DNA of 64,000 nucleotides from JAJCYL01 sp040222875 (GTDB taxonomy: Bacteria; Bacteroidota; Bacteroidia; Cytophagales; Cyclobacteriaceae), in assembly GCA_040222875.1 (NCBI GenBank), contig JAVKCG010000054.1:62001-126000 (forward strand), read 5' to 3'. The notes below the pieces were generated by a model. That model made no database searches, was not told the DNA's origin, and saw nothing but the letters and a program-made list of their open reading frames with translations. Positions within the stretch are counted from its first letter, which is position 1, and every line of letters starts with the position of its first letter. A program made the position numbers and the translations under genes. Below are positions 1 through 8,924 of the stretch, piece by piece.

Positions 1-1444
1 CGGAAACCTGACCATATTCTGAGGTTTTATAGGCCAATGAAACCCTTGGGGAAATATTGAAATCATTCTGCAAGCTGGAAATTTCACCTCGCACACCTGT
101 TCTTAACATGAATTTGGTACTCAGGTAGATGTCTGCTTCACTGAATACAGCCCCAAGGTTTTCATCAAAACTATTTTCGATATCCTGACCTGGTTGTTGA
201 AACCTTTGGCCGACCTGGCTGTGAAATAGTTCGCTGCCAAACCTGAGAGAAACATGTTCACTGTGGTCATTCTCAAGAACTGACTTAAAATGAAGCCCGG
301 TAAGATCATCCTCTACATTGATACCATTGAAAACAACATCCTGATTACTCAAAGTAAATGAGGCCCCAGACCGATGGCTCCACTTGTCATTAATGAAATC
401 CTTATAAGTCGCATTGATAAAGTAATAGTCTTTAGCCAAATCCGTACGATTAGGCTCCTCTGGATTGTTAATATTAAACTGGCGAACATCGAAGCCGGCA
501 GTGCTGAAATTGCTGAAAACCTTGAACATCCCGCCGCTTTTGGTTTTTGCCCTGAATGAGAGGTTGCCATCGATACCTACATAGCCATCTTCGAAATCAA
601 AGGCCTGATTAACCAAACCGATGTATGGGTTCAGGTTGATGTACCCGATTTCAGCAAACACCGAACTCTTTTCCCATAAATGTGAATGAGAAACATTACC
701 GCCAACAGTCATGAACGACATATTGGTTTCCGTATCATCAGGCAGGTCAATGCTGTTTAATTGAAGCGTAGATGACAATGCCTGACCATATTCTGCCGAA
801 TAGCCGCCTGTACTGAAAGCTGTGCCCTTGAACAAGAAAGGTGAAAACCGGCTACGTCCTGGGGTGTTTGGTGCTGATGGAATGTAAAAATCCGGAACAT
901 GCATGCCATCAATGAATACTTTGGTTTCCTCTCCAGATCCACCGCGAACGAATAACCGACCGGATTCGCCATTCGTGGTTGTTCCGGGAAGTGTATTCAA
1001 TGCACCGACAATATCTGCCGTAGCCCCGGCTGTCATAGCGATATCCAGCGGCTTGAGGAGTACCTGCTTTTTTTCGTCACTGGCTTCAAATGAGCCGGCA
1101 GTGATGGTGACCCCATCCATTTTGTTGATCTCTTCAGCCATCTGAAAAATGAGGTTCTGAAGGTTGCCAGAGAGGTCAATCGACTGGATGATTTGTCGGT
1201 AGCCTACAAAGCTGATGACCAATTGTTGGTTGCCAATTTCGTTCGTTGAGAATTGGAATCTGCCTTCAAGGTCAGAGGTGGCACCATCGTAGGTGTCTTC
1301 CAGATAGATATTCACACCCGGTAGCGCTTCCCCTTTTTTATCGGTGACCAAACCTGAAATGATGGTTTGGGCAAAGGTTAATCCTGGCGCAGTTACTACC
1401 AGGATAAGTGCAATTGTTGATTTGATTAGTTGAGTTTTTGACAT
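1..1444 (-). CDS. TonB-dependent receptor, N-terminal part (runs off left edge)
   Basis: The frame is open on the minus strand from an ATG at 1444 to the window edge, giving about 481 residues. It starts with a Sec signal peptide ending near FAQ (residue 26). A carboxypeptidase-regulatory-like beta-sandwich follows (about 27-115; ISGLVTDKKGEALPGVNIYL is typical), then a plug domain with LNTLPGTTTNG, FVRGGSG and VFIDGMHVPD (about 135-215), then the start of a beta-barrel. The family sits in the outer membrane and imports ligands using TonB energy. The plug lacks a recognisable ligand signature and no SusD partner is visible, so the substrate is unknown. The barrel C-terminus lies outside the window. 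Confidence 0.9.
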   Translation of the reverse strand, partial: MSKTQLIKSTIALILVVTAPGLTFAQTIISGLVTDKKGEALPGVNIYLEDTYDGATSDLEGRFQFSTNEIGNQQLVISFVGYRQIIQSIDLSGNLQNLIFQMAEEINKMDGVTITAGSFEASDEKKQVLLKPLDIAMTAGATADIVGALNTLPGTTTNGESGRLFVRGGSGEETKVFIDGMHVPDFYIPSAPNTPGRSRFSPFLFKGTAFSTGGYSAEYGQALSSTLQLNSIDLPDDTETNMSFMTVGGNVSHSHLWEKSSVFAEIGYINLNPYIGLVNQAFDFEDGYVGIDGNLSFRAKTKSGGMFKVFSNFSTAGFDVRQFNINNPEEPNRTDLAKDYYFINATYKDFINDKWSHRSGASFTLSNQDVVFNGINVEDDLTGLHFKSVLENDHSEHVSLRFGSELFHSQVGQRFQQPGQDIENSFDENLGAVFSEADIYLSTKFMLRTGVRGEISSLQNDFNISPRVSLAYKTSEYGQVS

Positions 1445-1627
1445 CGGGATTCTTGTTTTTAAATCCGTGTCAAAATTGTGGATGCCAGTCGCTGTTTAAT
1501 ATTTTATCTTACTGAACTGTTGAGTTTAAGGGATGAGTTGTGGGTTACTGTCAGTTACTATACAGTAATTTTTTTGTCATCAAAAGTTGATAAGTAACTT
1601 CAACAATGGTATTAACTCATTTAATGT

Positions 1628-2374
1628 ATGATCGAGGATTATTATAAACTTTTTGAAATTCCTAAAAATGCATCCAATACCGAAATCAAATCCGCTTTTC
1701 GAACCTTAGCTAAAAAATATCATCCCGATAAAAATGATCAACCCGATGCCGCAAAACGCTTTAGTGAAATTAGGATAGCTTATTCTATCTTAATTGATCC
1801 AGAAAGTAGAAAAGTTTATGATGATGCTCTTTATCGAACTAAACCCACTGATGAATATAAAAACTTATATAAAAAGACTCATGAAAAAAATGGGAACAAC
1901 AGGGAAAAGGCCATCTGGCTGATTCTATACCATCACTTTGATGCTCATCCCAAAGCATTTATACTCATTATAGTTGGTTTTGTGGCAATTGGTTTTCTTG
2001 TCCGTCAGTTTTTTGAAGACTCAAATACAAATTGGATCGAAACAACTGCGCAATATGAGTCCAATAGCATAAATGAAAGAATGAAGGATGGTCAAAACGA
2101 GTATTACATCAAGCTTTTCTATAGTTACCTTGTGGACGGCAAGAGCTACAACCTAAGTATTGGGGAAGTAATGTCATCGAATCAAGTTTATAACATAAAA
2201 CCAGAACAGCAACTTCAAGTATATTATAAAGAAAAAACCCCCGAGGTGCACCAGTTAGAATTGAGAGTACAAGTAACACTTGGTTTTTTCTTAACGTCCA
2301 CGTTCGTAATGCTTTTGGTGACCTGGATGTTTTATTGGTTGATGAGAGTGTCCTATAAGTATTACTACGAATAA
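1628..2374 (+). CDS. J-domain protein with a DUF3592-like membrane part
   Basis: The product has 248 residues. Residues 3-67 are a J domain with the HPD motif at 32-34, the part that stimulates DnaK/Hsp70 ATPase. There is no Gly/Phe region or zinc finger, so this is not DnaJ itself. Hydrophobic segments lie at about 110-130 and 215-238. Between them is a stretch (starting NWIETTAQ, ending YYKEKTPEVHQLE) resembling DUF3592, a domain usually found between two membrane helices. The J domain should be cytosolic and may recruit Hsp70 to the membrane, which is inference. The gene stands alone, between the divergent receptor gene and a repeat-rich spacer. Confidence 0.8.
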   Translation: MIEDYYKLFEIPKNASNTEIKSAFRTLAKKYHPDKNDQPDAAKRFSEIRIAYSILIDPESRKVYDDALYRTKPTDEYKNLYKKTHEKNGNNREKAIWLILYHHFDAHPKAFILIIVGFVAIGFLVRQFFEDSNTNWIETTAQYESNSINERMKDGQNEYYIKLFYSYLVDGKSYNLSIGEVMSSNQVYNIKPEQQLQVYYKEKTPEVHQLELRVQVTLGFFLTSTFVMLLVTWMFYWLMRVSYKYYYE

Positions 2375-2426
2375 CTGTCGTTAATAATGTCTAGTGAAAC
2401 CTTATACCTCTTCAGCTCTCTCTCAC

Positions 2427-2690
2427 CCACTCAGCCCTTGTTGGTGTTGCTCACCAACAAGCCATTCAAACAGTAGACTTCAACTAGCATTTGCAATAAA
2501 CAGGGATGTCGGTGAAAAAACACCAACATCGGCGGTTTGTTGATTTTGGGGGATTAGTTGTGGGTGGGCTTTCTCCCAGCCCTTGTTGGTGTTTGTCACC
2601 AACAAGCCATTCAAACAGTAGACTTCAACCGGCATTTTCAATAAACAGGGATGTCTGTGAAAAAAACACCGGACTTGCCAGTTGATAGAT
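2427..2690. repeat. Tandem intergenic repeat with GTTGGTG palindromes (two copies)
   Basis: A unit of about 105 bases occurs at about 2427-2530 and again at about 2578-2680. Each copy has the palindrome CTTGTTGGTG/CACCAACAAG, then a shared stretch including CATTCAAACAGTAGACTTCAA, then a second hairpin GATGTcGGTG/CACCaACATC. A half copy lies at about 2911-2960 and a perfect GATGTTGGTG/CACCAACATC hairpin at 4776-4801. No long coding frame is supported here. The spacer 2375-3050 is otherwise made of such repeats and a REP-like unit. Confidence 0.75.
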
Positions 2691-2840
2691 TGCTTCGTCG
2701 TCCCTCCTCGCAAAGACGCTTCGATTTAGGTAGCTGCTTAATTTTCAACGTCATTGCGAACGAAGTGAAGCAATCCACAATTCGTATAGCCAAGACAGAA
2801 TAGGGCCATACATCCAAAATCGAAAGCGGCATCTTAATCT
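2686..2840. repeat. REP-like palindrome plus remnant of a radical SAM gene 3' end
   Basis: GATTGCTTCGTCGT ... GAACGAAGTGAAGCAATC forms a long imperfect hairpin. The same ~130-base unit recurs at 4826-4956. Both copies run into sequence that on the minus strand encodes a peptide like SILDV or SILEV. In the second copy this is the true C-terminus of the radical SAM gene ending at 4937; here it is a detached fragment. Confidence 0.7.
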
Positions 2841-3050
2841 TCAGCCTTCTTGGGTTTCTACCACCACAGACCATTCAGAACCTAACTGGATCCTCAACAA
2901 TAATGCTGCTGAAACACCAACATCGGCGGTTTGTTGATTTTGGGGGACGAGTTGTGGGTGGTCTTTCGGATATAGAGTGGAATGAGGTTTAGGCTTATAA
3001 ACCTTACTGAATTTTCTTAACTTCATCCCCTTCTCAATCTTGACCAACCC

Positions 3051-4004
3051 ATGAAAAAAATTCTAAAAATTATCGGAATCGTTATTGGTGGGCTACTCCT
3101 ATTGGTACTCCTGTTTGCATCCTACATTAACTTTATCGGAATACCCACTTACCCGGTGGAGGATATTAAATACACAGTTAACCTTACCCCTAAAAATGTC
3201 TTGAGAGGTAAAAAACTGGTTTAGATGCTGTGCGCCAATTGCCATATCAACAGGGCAACAGGTAAGCTTACAGGCACTCAAATGCTTGATGCGCCCCCTG
3301 AGTTCGGCACTATCTATTCACCTAACATTACTCAGGACAAAGAGTATGGCATAGGCAATTGGACGGATGGTGAAATTCTTTACTTACTTCGCACAGGTAT
3401 TAAAAGGGATGGTCAATATGCCCCACCTTATATGGCCAAACTGCCCAGTATGGCGGATGAAGACATTGAGGCCATCATTGCTTTTTTGAAGTCTACCGAC
3501 CGCATGGTTGCCCCGGATGCCACCCCTGACCGACCAGTGGAGCCATCTTTCCTAACTAAATTTCTGTGCCAGGTAGCCTTCAAACCTTTCCCGATGCCTG
3601 AAGCACTAATCCCGAGGCCAGATACAACAAATCAAGTGGAACTTGGAAAATACCTTGCTCATAACCTTGAATGTTTTTCATGCCACTCTGCGGATTTTAA
3701 AACGAACGATTACCTGAACCCGGAAAAAAGTGAGAGGTATTTTGGGGGTGGCTTCAGCTTGCTTGATTTAGATGGAAACATGGTAAACGTACCTAACCTG
3801 ACACCTGATGTAAGTGGCATTGGCAACTGGACAGAAGAGCAGTTTGTGACAGCAGTGAAATATGGCAAAGTCCCTAGTGGCCCAGCCCTACAATACCCCA
3901 TGATGCCCTACATTCAACTCACAAATTATGAGGCTGCTTCTATTTATGAATATTTAAAAACGGTGCCGATTATTAGTAATAAAGTGGAACGGAGCATAAG
4001 GTAG
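3051..4004 (+). pseudogene. Di-heme cytochrome c family protein interrupted by an in-frame TAG
   Basis: An ATG at 3051 starts a membrane anchor or uncleaved signal (KKILKIIGIVIGG ...), followed by a segment ending RGKKLV. TAG at 3222-3224 interrupts the frame, and the frame then continues without shift from 3225 to 4004 (259 residues). The second part has two c-type heme motifs, CANCH at its start and CFSCH near residue 150, so it covers two cytochrome c domains. In such proteins the residue before the first CxxCH region is often Glu, so GAG to TAG is the likely change. Starting at 3225 would leave the protein without export and so without heme attachment. This is probably a recent nonsense mutation, a suppressed stop, or a sequencing error. 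Confidence 0.75.
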
Positions 4005-4160
4005 GGTTGTTGAGACCATACGGCTTTAATACCTGTCTGGTCTTTATGCTGATTCAGTTTGAGTTAAATTGCCCTAACTGACATCTCAATAATAACGATA
4101 TCTGTAAAATCACCCTGTACTATCTTCACACTTTGAGGATCACACACCAAGCCAAACACA

Positions 4161-4694
4161 ATGCCAAAAATCATTTATTACGTAGCCAGTTCAATTGACG
4201 GTTTCATGGCTGGACCAAATGACGACGTAAGCGACTTTGCTACAGGTGGTAGTGCCGTCGATAAATACTTTTCAGACTTACAAAATTTTAGCACTGTGAT
4301 AATGGGCCGCAGAACGTATGAGTTCGGATATAAATACGGACTTGTACCAGGGCAGCCGGCTTATCCTCACATGGAGCATTTCATTTTCTCAAAATCACTG
4401 AGCATTGAGAAATTGGCTAAAACCGTTCACATTGAGTCGATCTCCGTTGAGCGCATAAATGAAATCAAAAAAGCCTCTAAAACGGATATTTATTTATGCG
4501 GTGGTGGGGAATTTGCGGGTTGGTTATTGGAGAATGGATTAATTGACCAATTAAAATTAAAACTCAATCCTATCATTCTGGGAGAAGGTATTCGGCTATT
4601 TGGTAAATCGACCAAAAAAGCAAAGTGGAAATTAATTGAAACTGAAAACTTTGAAGATGGCTTGAAGATTCTGACCTATGATTTTGAAAAATGA
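4161..4694 (+). CDS. Dihydrofolate reductase-like (RibD C-terminal domain) protein
   Basis: The 177-residue product is a single RibD-C/DHFR-fold domain. It starts with the core strand and loop IYYVASSIDGFMAG, has VIMGRRTYEFG at about 50-60 and the nucleotide-binding CGGGEFAGWLLENGLID at about 112-128, followed by the usual NPIILGEGIRLFG. Members bind NADPH and reduce pteridine- or riboflavin-pathway-like substrates, but most stand-alone bacterial copies (YwjB/YyaP type) have no known substrate. The length is normal for the group. The gene is monocistronic and followed by repeats. Confidence 0.85.
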   Translation: MPKIIYYVASSIDGFMAGPNDDVSDFATGGSAVDKYFSDLQNFSTVIMGRRTYEFGYKYGLVPGQPAYPHMEHFIFSKSLSIEKLAKTVHIESISVERINEIKKASKTDIYLCGGGEFAGWLLENGLIDQLKLKLNPIILGEGIRLFGKSTKKAKWKLIETENFEDGLKILTYDFEK

Positions 4695-4775
4695 TAAGCC
4701 AACCACGACATCATTTAGACAACAGAACGTTGGTCACAACACTCAATAGAATAACTATAAGCTTTCAAGCTCAAA

Positions 4776-4956
4776 AGATGTTGGTGAAAATACACCAACA
4801 TCGGCGATCCAATCAGAGACAAATAGATTGCTTCGTCGTTTCTCCTTGCAAAGATGCTTTCGATTTACTCACTGAGTAATTTTCAACGTCATTGTGAACG
4901 AAGTGAATCAATCTATCATCCAATACACAATAAGGGCTACACCTCCAAAATTGAAA
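4776..4956. repeat. GTTGGTG hairpin followed by second copy of the REP-like unit
   Basis: GATGTTGGTG and CACCAACATC (4776-4801) form a perfect 10-bp stem. From 4826 the REP-like unit of 2686 is repeated (GATTGCTTCGTCGT ... GAACGAAGTGAATCAATC). It runs into the 3' end of the radical SAM gene, which ends at 4937. Confidence 0.7.
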
Positions 4957-5824
4957 CTGCCATACCTAACTCTTTACAAACCCTCACAGCCCTATTCCTG
5001 ACTTTGTTACTATAAGCAGGATCAGGTCTAAACCCCCGAAAGACACCTATATACAAATCCATGAGATCCGGGTAGTGCCTTTCTATAGCCCTGAACATCA
5101 GCGTTTTAGAATCAGATGGGCCATCGCCAAATAATGAAAGGCTGGCCGGAAAAGCATACTTCGCTCCATTGTCTTTCAGGGTGGTAATTGCTTCTCTGAT
5201 GTGCTCTTCGCCATCAGAAATTCCCGGCAAAAGTGGCATTAGGCTGGCACCAGTTAAGAAACCGGCTTTGGCACACTCTTTCATTGCCACCAGGCGTTTA
5301 CCGGGCAGGGTGGCTCCGGGTTCAAAGATCTTTGATACATCATCGTCAACTGAAGAAAATGAAAAAGTGATGAATGATTTCTGATTCAATCCTCTCAAAT
5401 CTTCTGGCAAAATAGCTACGTCCTTAATCTGCCGAAGTAAATCCAAATCTCTTAATACAAGGTCAGATCGTGTCATAACATGTACCGGAAAACGGTACTT
5501 TAATACTATCTCAAGCAATTGCCTGGTCAAACCATAATCTCCCTCAAACTGAAGGTATGGGTCAGTGGCTGAGCTTAAGACAATGATCCCGTATTGGTTC
5601 TTTTTTGCTTTGATGCCAAGCTGTTTGTCCAACAAATCAACTGCATTGGTTTTAACGGCAAGTTTTTGCTCCATGTGCTCACCATATTTGCTGCCACGGA
5701 TGTAGCAAAACAAGCAATTAAATGAGCAGCCGCTATAAGGGTTTACTGTGTAGTCGTCCAAAAACCAGGGATCACGGCGTTTGGTTTTATTCAGGATCGT
5801 TTTTGATTGAATTTCAAGCGGCAT
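4937..5824 (-). CDS. Radical SAM protein of the SplB/DNA photolyase-like group
   Basis: The product has 295 residues. A CxxxCxxC cluster motif (Cys33, Cys37, Cys40 in GCSFNCLFCY) should bind the 4Fe-4S cluster that cleaves S-adenosylmethionine. The motif follows NPYSG, as in spore photoproduct lyase-like proteins often annotated as DNA repair photolyases (Rv2578c type). The gene starts one base inside the TAA of the upstream AlkD-like gene (TAATG), so the two are probably translationally coupled. A shared role in repair of damaged bases is plausible, but the substrate is not shown by the sequence. Confidence 0.85.
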   Translation of the reverse strand: MPLEIQSKTILNKTKRRDPWFLDDYTVNPYSGCSFNCLFCYIRGSKYGEHMEQKLAVKTNAVDLLDKQLGIKAKKNQYGIIVLSSATDPYLQFEGDYGLTRQLLEIVLKYRFPVHVMTRSDLVLRDLDLLRQIKDVAILPEDLRGLNQKSFITFSFSSVDDDVSKIFEPGATLPGKRLVAMKECAKAGFLTGASLMPLLPGISDGEEHIREAITTLKDNGAKYAFPASLSLFGDGPSDSKTLMFRAIERHYPDLMDLYIGVFRGFRPDPAYSNKVRNRAVRVCKELGMAVSILEV

Positions 5825-6396
5825 TACTTATCAAGATACCTATTGATCCAGACAATGGCCTTCTTAATGTAGTGTTCATGATCAGCTGCAAGTGGTGCTA
5901 CCAACTGCCGTACCTTCGCTTTCTTCTCCGGGATTTTTGCAAAATGGATTAGCATTACGATGCCCATCCGTCGAACCCACATCTTATCCGATTTCAAGAA
6001 TTCCTCTGCGAGACTTTGCACCTCATCACCATGTTTTTTAATAAGTGGCCTTATCCCCTCAGAGCAAAGGGTATCACAAACAGCCCAATTGTCGATATCA
6101 TCCTTGAATCTTTTTAACAGTTCCAAGGTCCGCTCAGGGTCATTGCGGCAATTTGATGTGAGCAACTTTGCAACCAGCAGCCGTTCCTCATACCAACCTG
6201 ATTGCCATAAAGCCTCAATAAGTGGAAACCCATGTTCTTTATATTTTTTAGCCAATGCATTTATCCCGGGAAGCCTTACCCCATAAATTTTGTTGGCAGT
6301 AGGAACAAACTTTGCAGCTGATTTTTTGGCTTCATCAGAAGAAAGGCGAAATAAATTCTCTTTTATTTCATTTAAGACTCCTTCAATTACAATCAT
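5824..6396 (-). CDS. DNA alkylation repair (AlkD-like HEAT repeat) protein
   Basis: The 190-residue product matches the short AlkD-like family. It has helical HEAT-type pairs and the regions FVPTANKIYGVRLPGINALAKKY (about 31-53) and MWVRRMGIVMLIHFAK (about 139-154), where family members contact the DNA backbone. AlkD is a glycosylase that removes positively charged alkylated bases, and shorter relatives may lack activity. It is the first gene of a two-gene operon with the radical SAM protein, with one base of overlap. Confidence 0.8.
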   Translation of the reverse strand: MIVIEGVLNEIKENLFRLSSDEAKKSAAKFVPTANKIYGVRLPGINALAKKYKEHGFPLIEALWQSGWYEERLLVAKLLTSNCRNDPERTLELLKRFKDDIDNWAVCDTLCSEGIRPLIKKHGDEVQSLAEEFLKSDKMWVRRMGIVMLIHFAKIPEKKAKVRQLVAPLAADHEHYIKKAIVWINRYLDK

Positions 6397-6485
6397 TTAC
6401 GTTAAGTAACCTATGATAACGCAAGTAACCAATTAAGTCTATAAGTAGAAACCTTTCCTGAGAGCTTAAGAAGCCATTCAACGGC

Positions 6486-6914
6486 TTACCAATAATCTAA
6501 AATTCGACTGATTTTTCCATCAGATATTTCAATCACCTGAAGCTGTGTTCTTTCGACTTTTTTACCAGACTTAAGAAGGAATCGTATTTCAAACTTCACT
6601 ACCGCAACATTGTTATTGAGGATCACCTGTAGTTTGTTTATCTCCACATCATCTGAGCTGCCTCCATAACTTTCCAGAAAACTTAACATCCCCATTTTAA
6701 TTGATTCCTTAGATTCTATTTTCATGCCTATCCCCGGATGTTCATAAACAGCCTCATCATCATAAAGAATAAGTAGTTCATTAACGTCATTTTCCTCTGC
6801 TTCTGAGTGCAAGGTTTCTTTCAAATTGTCAAGATAAATATCAAGTAATTCCTGGCTGGTGACCGTACAGTTAATTAACAAATAGAATAGTACTAAGAGT
6901 GTCGGTGTTTTCAT
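6486..6914 (-). CDS. Secreted SnoaL/NTF2-like protein
   Basis: A signal peptide starts at the ATG at 6914 (MKTPTLLVLFYLLINC). An upstream in-frame ATG at 6953 would add 13 residues in front of the signal and is less likely. The remainder (about 120 residues) has the NTF2-like pattern: a helix with DVNELLILYDDEAVYEHPG, then strands with VAVVKFEIRFLLKSGKKVERT and ending KISRILDYW. The fold is common to small enzymes and binding proteins. No catalytic residues stand out, so the function is unknown. It lies 44 bases downstream of the PEBP lipoprotein gene on the same strand and may share its transcript. Confidence 0.65.
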   Translation of the reverse strand: MKTPTLLVLFYLLINCTVTSQELLDIYLDNLKETLHSEAEENDVNELLILYDDEAVYEHPGIGMKIESKESIKMGMLSFLESYGGSSDDVEINKLQVILNNNVAVVKFEIRFLLKSGKKVERTQLQVIEISDGKISRILDYW

Positions 6915-6958
6915 AAAACTTAACTTGATTGTTTTTAAATATTTTATGGTCAAATCAT

Positions 6959-8023
6959 CTACTCATAAAGTCCCATTAACTGGGTCGATTCCAAAACGGC
7001 TCCATCAATGGCATTGTTAAATCCATTTAAGGCGGCGCCATCGCCAAGGTTTAACTCTTTATTTAGGGCATAAAGTGTAAACCTGTATCGGTGGGTTTCC
7101 CCAGCTGGAGGACAAGGGCCAAAATATCCGACCTGCCCATCTGCCTGGTTAGTTCCTTCATTTGCCCCTTGCGGAATCAGGCTGGATTTCGATGCACCTT
7201 CGGCGAGGGAAGTTATTTCTGGCGGGATGTCATATACGATCCAGTGGGTCAACACTCCCTGAACGAAATCGAGGTCATCCATAACCAACGCAACACTTTC
7301 GGTTCCTTCCGGAACATTCCTCCAATTAAGCGGCGGGGACGATCCTCGACAGGAAAAATTTACTGGCATAGTGCCACCAGGGGCAAATGCACTGCTTCTA
7401 AAAATCAACCTTAATTCTGAACCGGTTGTAGCCATGCCTTCAACATATGCTGAACTGTTGACGCCATCAGAAGCTCTGACCCTGAAAAAGTAATCAGTGG
7501 CTGGCAGTAAAATCCCAACAATAACCCTGTTTGCTGTCACCTGTAAAGCTTGGAAACCTTCAACAAAGTTGGTATACCCTGCATCAAGGGCAACATCCAA
7601 CTCATAAGTTCCAGCCCCGGTATCCGTCCAAATGAGCTCAAATTCATCTCCAATAACAGAATTAGCAGAAACAGAGGAAGGAGCGGCCAACGCACCCGTA
7701 GTTACTTCCAGTGTTTCAGAAAAACTATTGCCACCACCGCTAAACTGCACCCTCACATTATACAAAGTTTCACTAACGAGGCCAGTTACCACAGCGGGGG
7801 AATCTTCAAAAGTTTCGTTAAAAGTTACCTGACCAAATGCAACATCTTCTGATACCTGAACCACAACGGCTTCTGCAGTCGCGGTCCAACGCACTTGAAA
7901 ACCGGTAGCCGTAATATTTGAAATCGCCACATTCTCAGGAACAGGGTCGTCCTCGCTTCCACATGAAAAGAGTGATGTTACAAAAAGAAGGGCTAAGATT
8001 TTATTTATCGGGATGCATTTCAT
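6959..8023 (-). CDS. Lipoprotein with two Fn3-like domains and a YbhB/YbcL (PEBP) domain
   Basis: The ATG at 8023 gives a lipoprotein signal (KILALLFVTSLFSC). The ATG at 8044 would add seven residues. Two fibronectin III-like repeats follow (about 30-110 and 112-200; FQVRWTATAEAV and FELIWTDTGAGTYELDV). The C-terminal ~150 residues are a phosphatidylethanolamine-binding/Raf-kinase-inhibitor-like domain, with SPPLNWRNVPEGTESVALVMDD, THWIVYDIPPEI and GPCPPAGETHRYRFTLYAL. PEBP domains bind anionic ligands; joining one to Fn3 repeats on the cell surface suggests an exported binding protein. The ligand is unknown. Confidence 0.85.
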   Translation of the reverse strand: MKCIPINKILALLFVTSLFSCGSEDDPVPENVAISNITATGFQVRWTATAEAVVVQVSEDVAFGQVTFNETFEDSPAVVTGLVSETLYNVRVQFSGGGNSFSETLEVTTGALAAPSSVSANSVIGDEFELIWTDTGAGTYELDVALDAGYTNFVEGFQALQVTANRVIVGILLPATDYFFRVRASDGVNSSAYVEGMATTGSELRLIFRSSAFAPGGTMPVNFSCRGSSPPLNWRNVPEGTESVALVMDDLDFVQGVLTHWIVYDIPPEITSLAEGASKSSLIPQGANEGTNQADGQVGYFGPCPPAGETHRYRFTLYALNKELNLGDGAALNGFNNAIDGAVLESTQLMGLYE

Positions 8024-8119
8024 GAAGCCAAATAAGCATTTCATTCAAAGGCTTAATTGTACGATTGCGAAATCAACCCCCCATTTGGGGGTAGTTTTGT
8101 TGTGGATTGTTTCTAAATT

Positions 8120-8917
8120 ATGTCTGCCCAATTAATTCAATTCAGTCCTTCAAAAGAATTGAGTGCTTTTGTGAAGCGCTACTGGATTTACAAAGGCTCA
8201 TTCCAAAATGCTGATTTTATGAGAATCCTTCCTTTTGGGGCAATCGACATTATTGCGCATAAAAATGTGAGTATGGAGTATAAATGTGGCAGCCAGATTA
8301 AAAAGGAGCCTCTTATTTTCATTGAAGGCCAGTACCTGGGCCCTTCTTTTAAAAAGCCTGCTGAACAATGCGAATTTCTCGGTATTACACTCCACCCCTG
8401 GGCCACAAAATATTTATTGGATTCGCCAGCCGCAGAACTAACTGGTCACGTTGTGGACATTGAATTGATCAATAGAAAACTCAAGGCCCAACTTTGCATG
8501 ATAATTGATCGGTATCCGCTTACAGAAAGCATTGGCGAACACCTCGACATTATGCTTACCTCCTTTTTTTCAAAATTAGAATTATCAAAGAGCCATAAAA
8601 ACCTTGTGAAAATCTCCCTATCAAGTGGTATTGACCTAAGATCGCACTGGTCGCAAACAAGCAGGTCTTTTCAAATAAAGTTCAAAGAAATTTTCGGGAT
8701 AACATGGAGGCAGCACAACAACAAAAAACGCTTTCTTAAAGCAATGGACTTGATAAATAAACCGGATGTTTCTTATGCCGAAATAGCTTATAAAGCGGGT
8801 TATTATGACCAGGCGCATTTTATAAGGCAGTTCAAGGAGTTTGCAGGTTTAACACCTGGCAGTTATCGAAAATCGAAAGCAAATACAATGGTGGAATTAA
8901 CTGCTCTGGGGCATTGA
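8120..8917 (+). CDS. AraC-family regulator with DUF6597-like N-terminus
   Basis: The 265-residue product has a sensory-type front half starting FSPSKELSAFVKRYWIYKG (DUF6597-like) and a C-terminal AraC helix-turn-helix pair (about 165-255), with the second-helix signature YDQAHFIRQFKEFAGLTPGSYRK. It is divergent from the PEBP lipoprotein gene at 8023, with about 96 bases between them, so those genes are possible targets. The effector is unknown. Confidence 0.85.
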   Translation: MSAQLIQFSPSKELSAFVKRYWIYKGSFQNADFMRILPFGAIDIIAHKNVSMEYKCGSQIKKEPLIFIEGQYLGPSFKKPAEQCEFLGITLHPWATKYLLDSPAAELTGHVVDIELINRKLKAQLCMIIDRYPLTESIGEHLDIMLTSFFSKLELSKSHKNLVKISLSSGIDLRSHWSQTSRSFQIKFKEIFGITWRQHNNKKRFLKAMDLINKPDVSYAEIAYKAGYYDQAHFIRQFKEFAGLTPGSYRKSKANTMVELTALGH

Positions 8918-8924
8918 TCAATAA

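Noticed and set aside
2480..3047. Several overlapping minus-strand frames of 68-78 codons
   Set aside because: They are translations of the repeats themselves, and share fragments such as NQQTADVG because the DNA is repeated. No start signals were seen.
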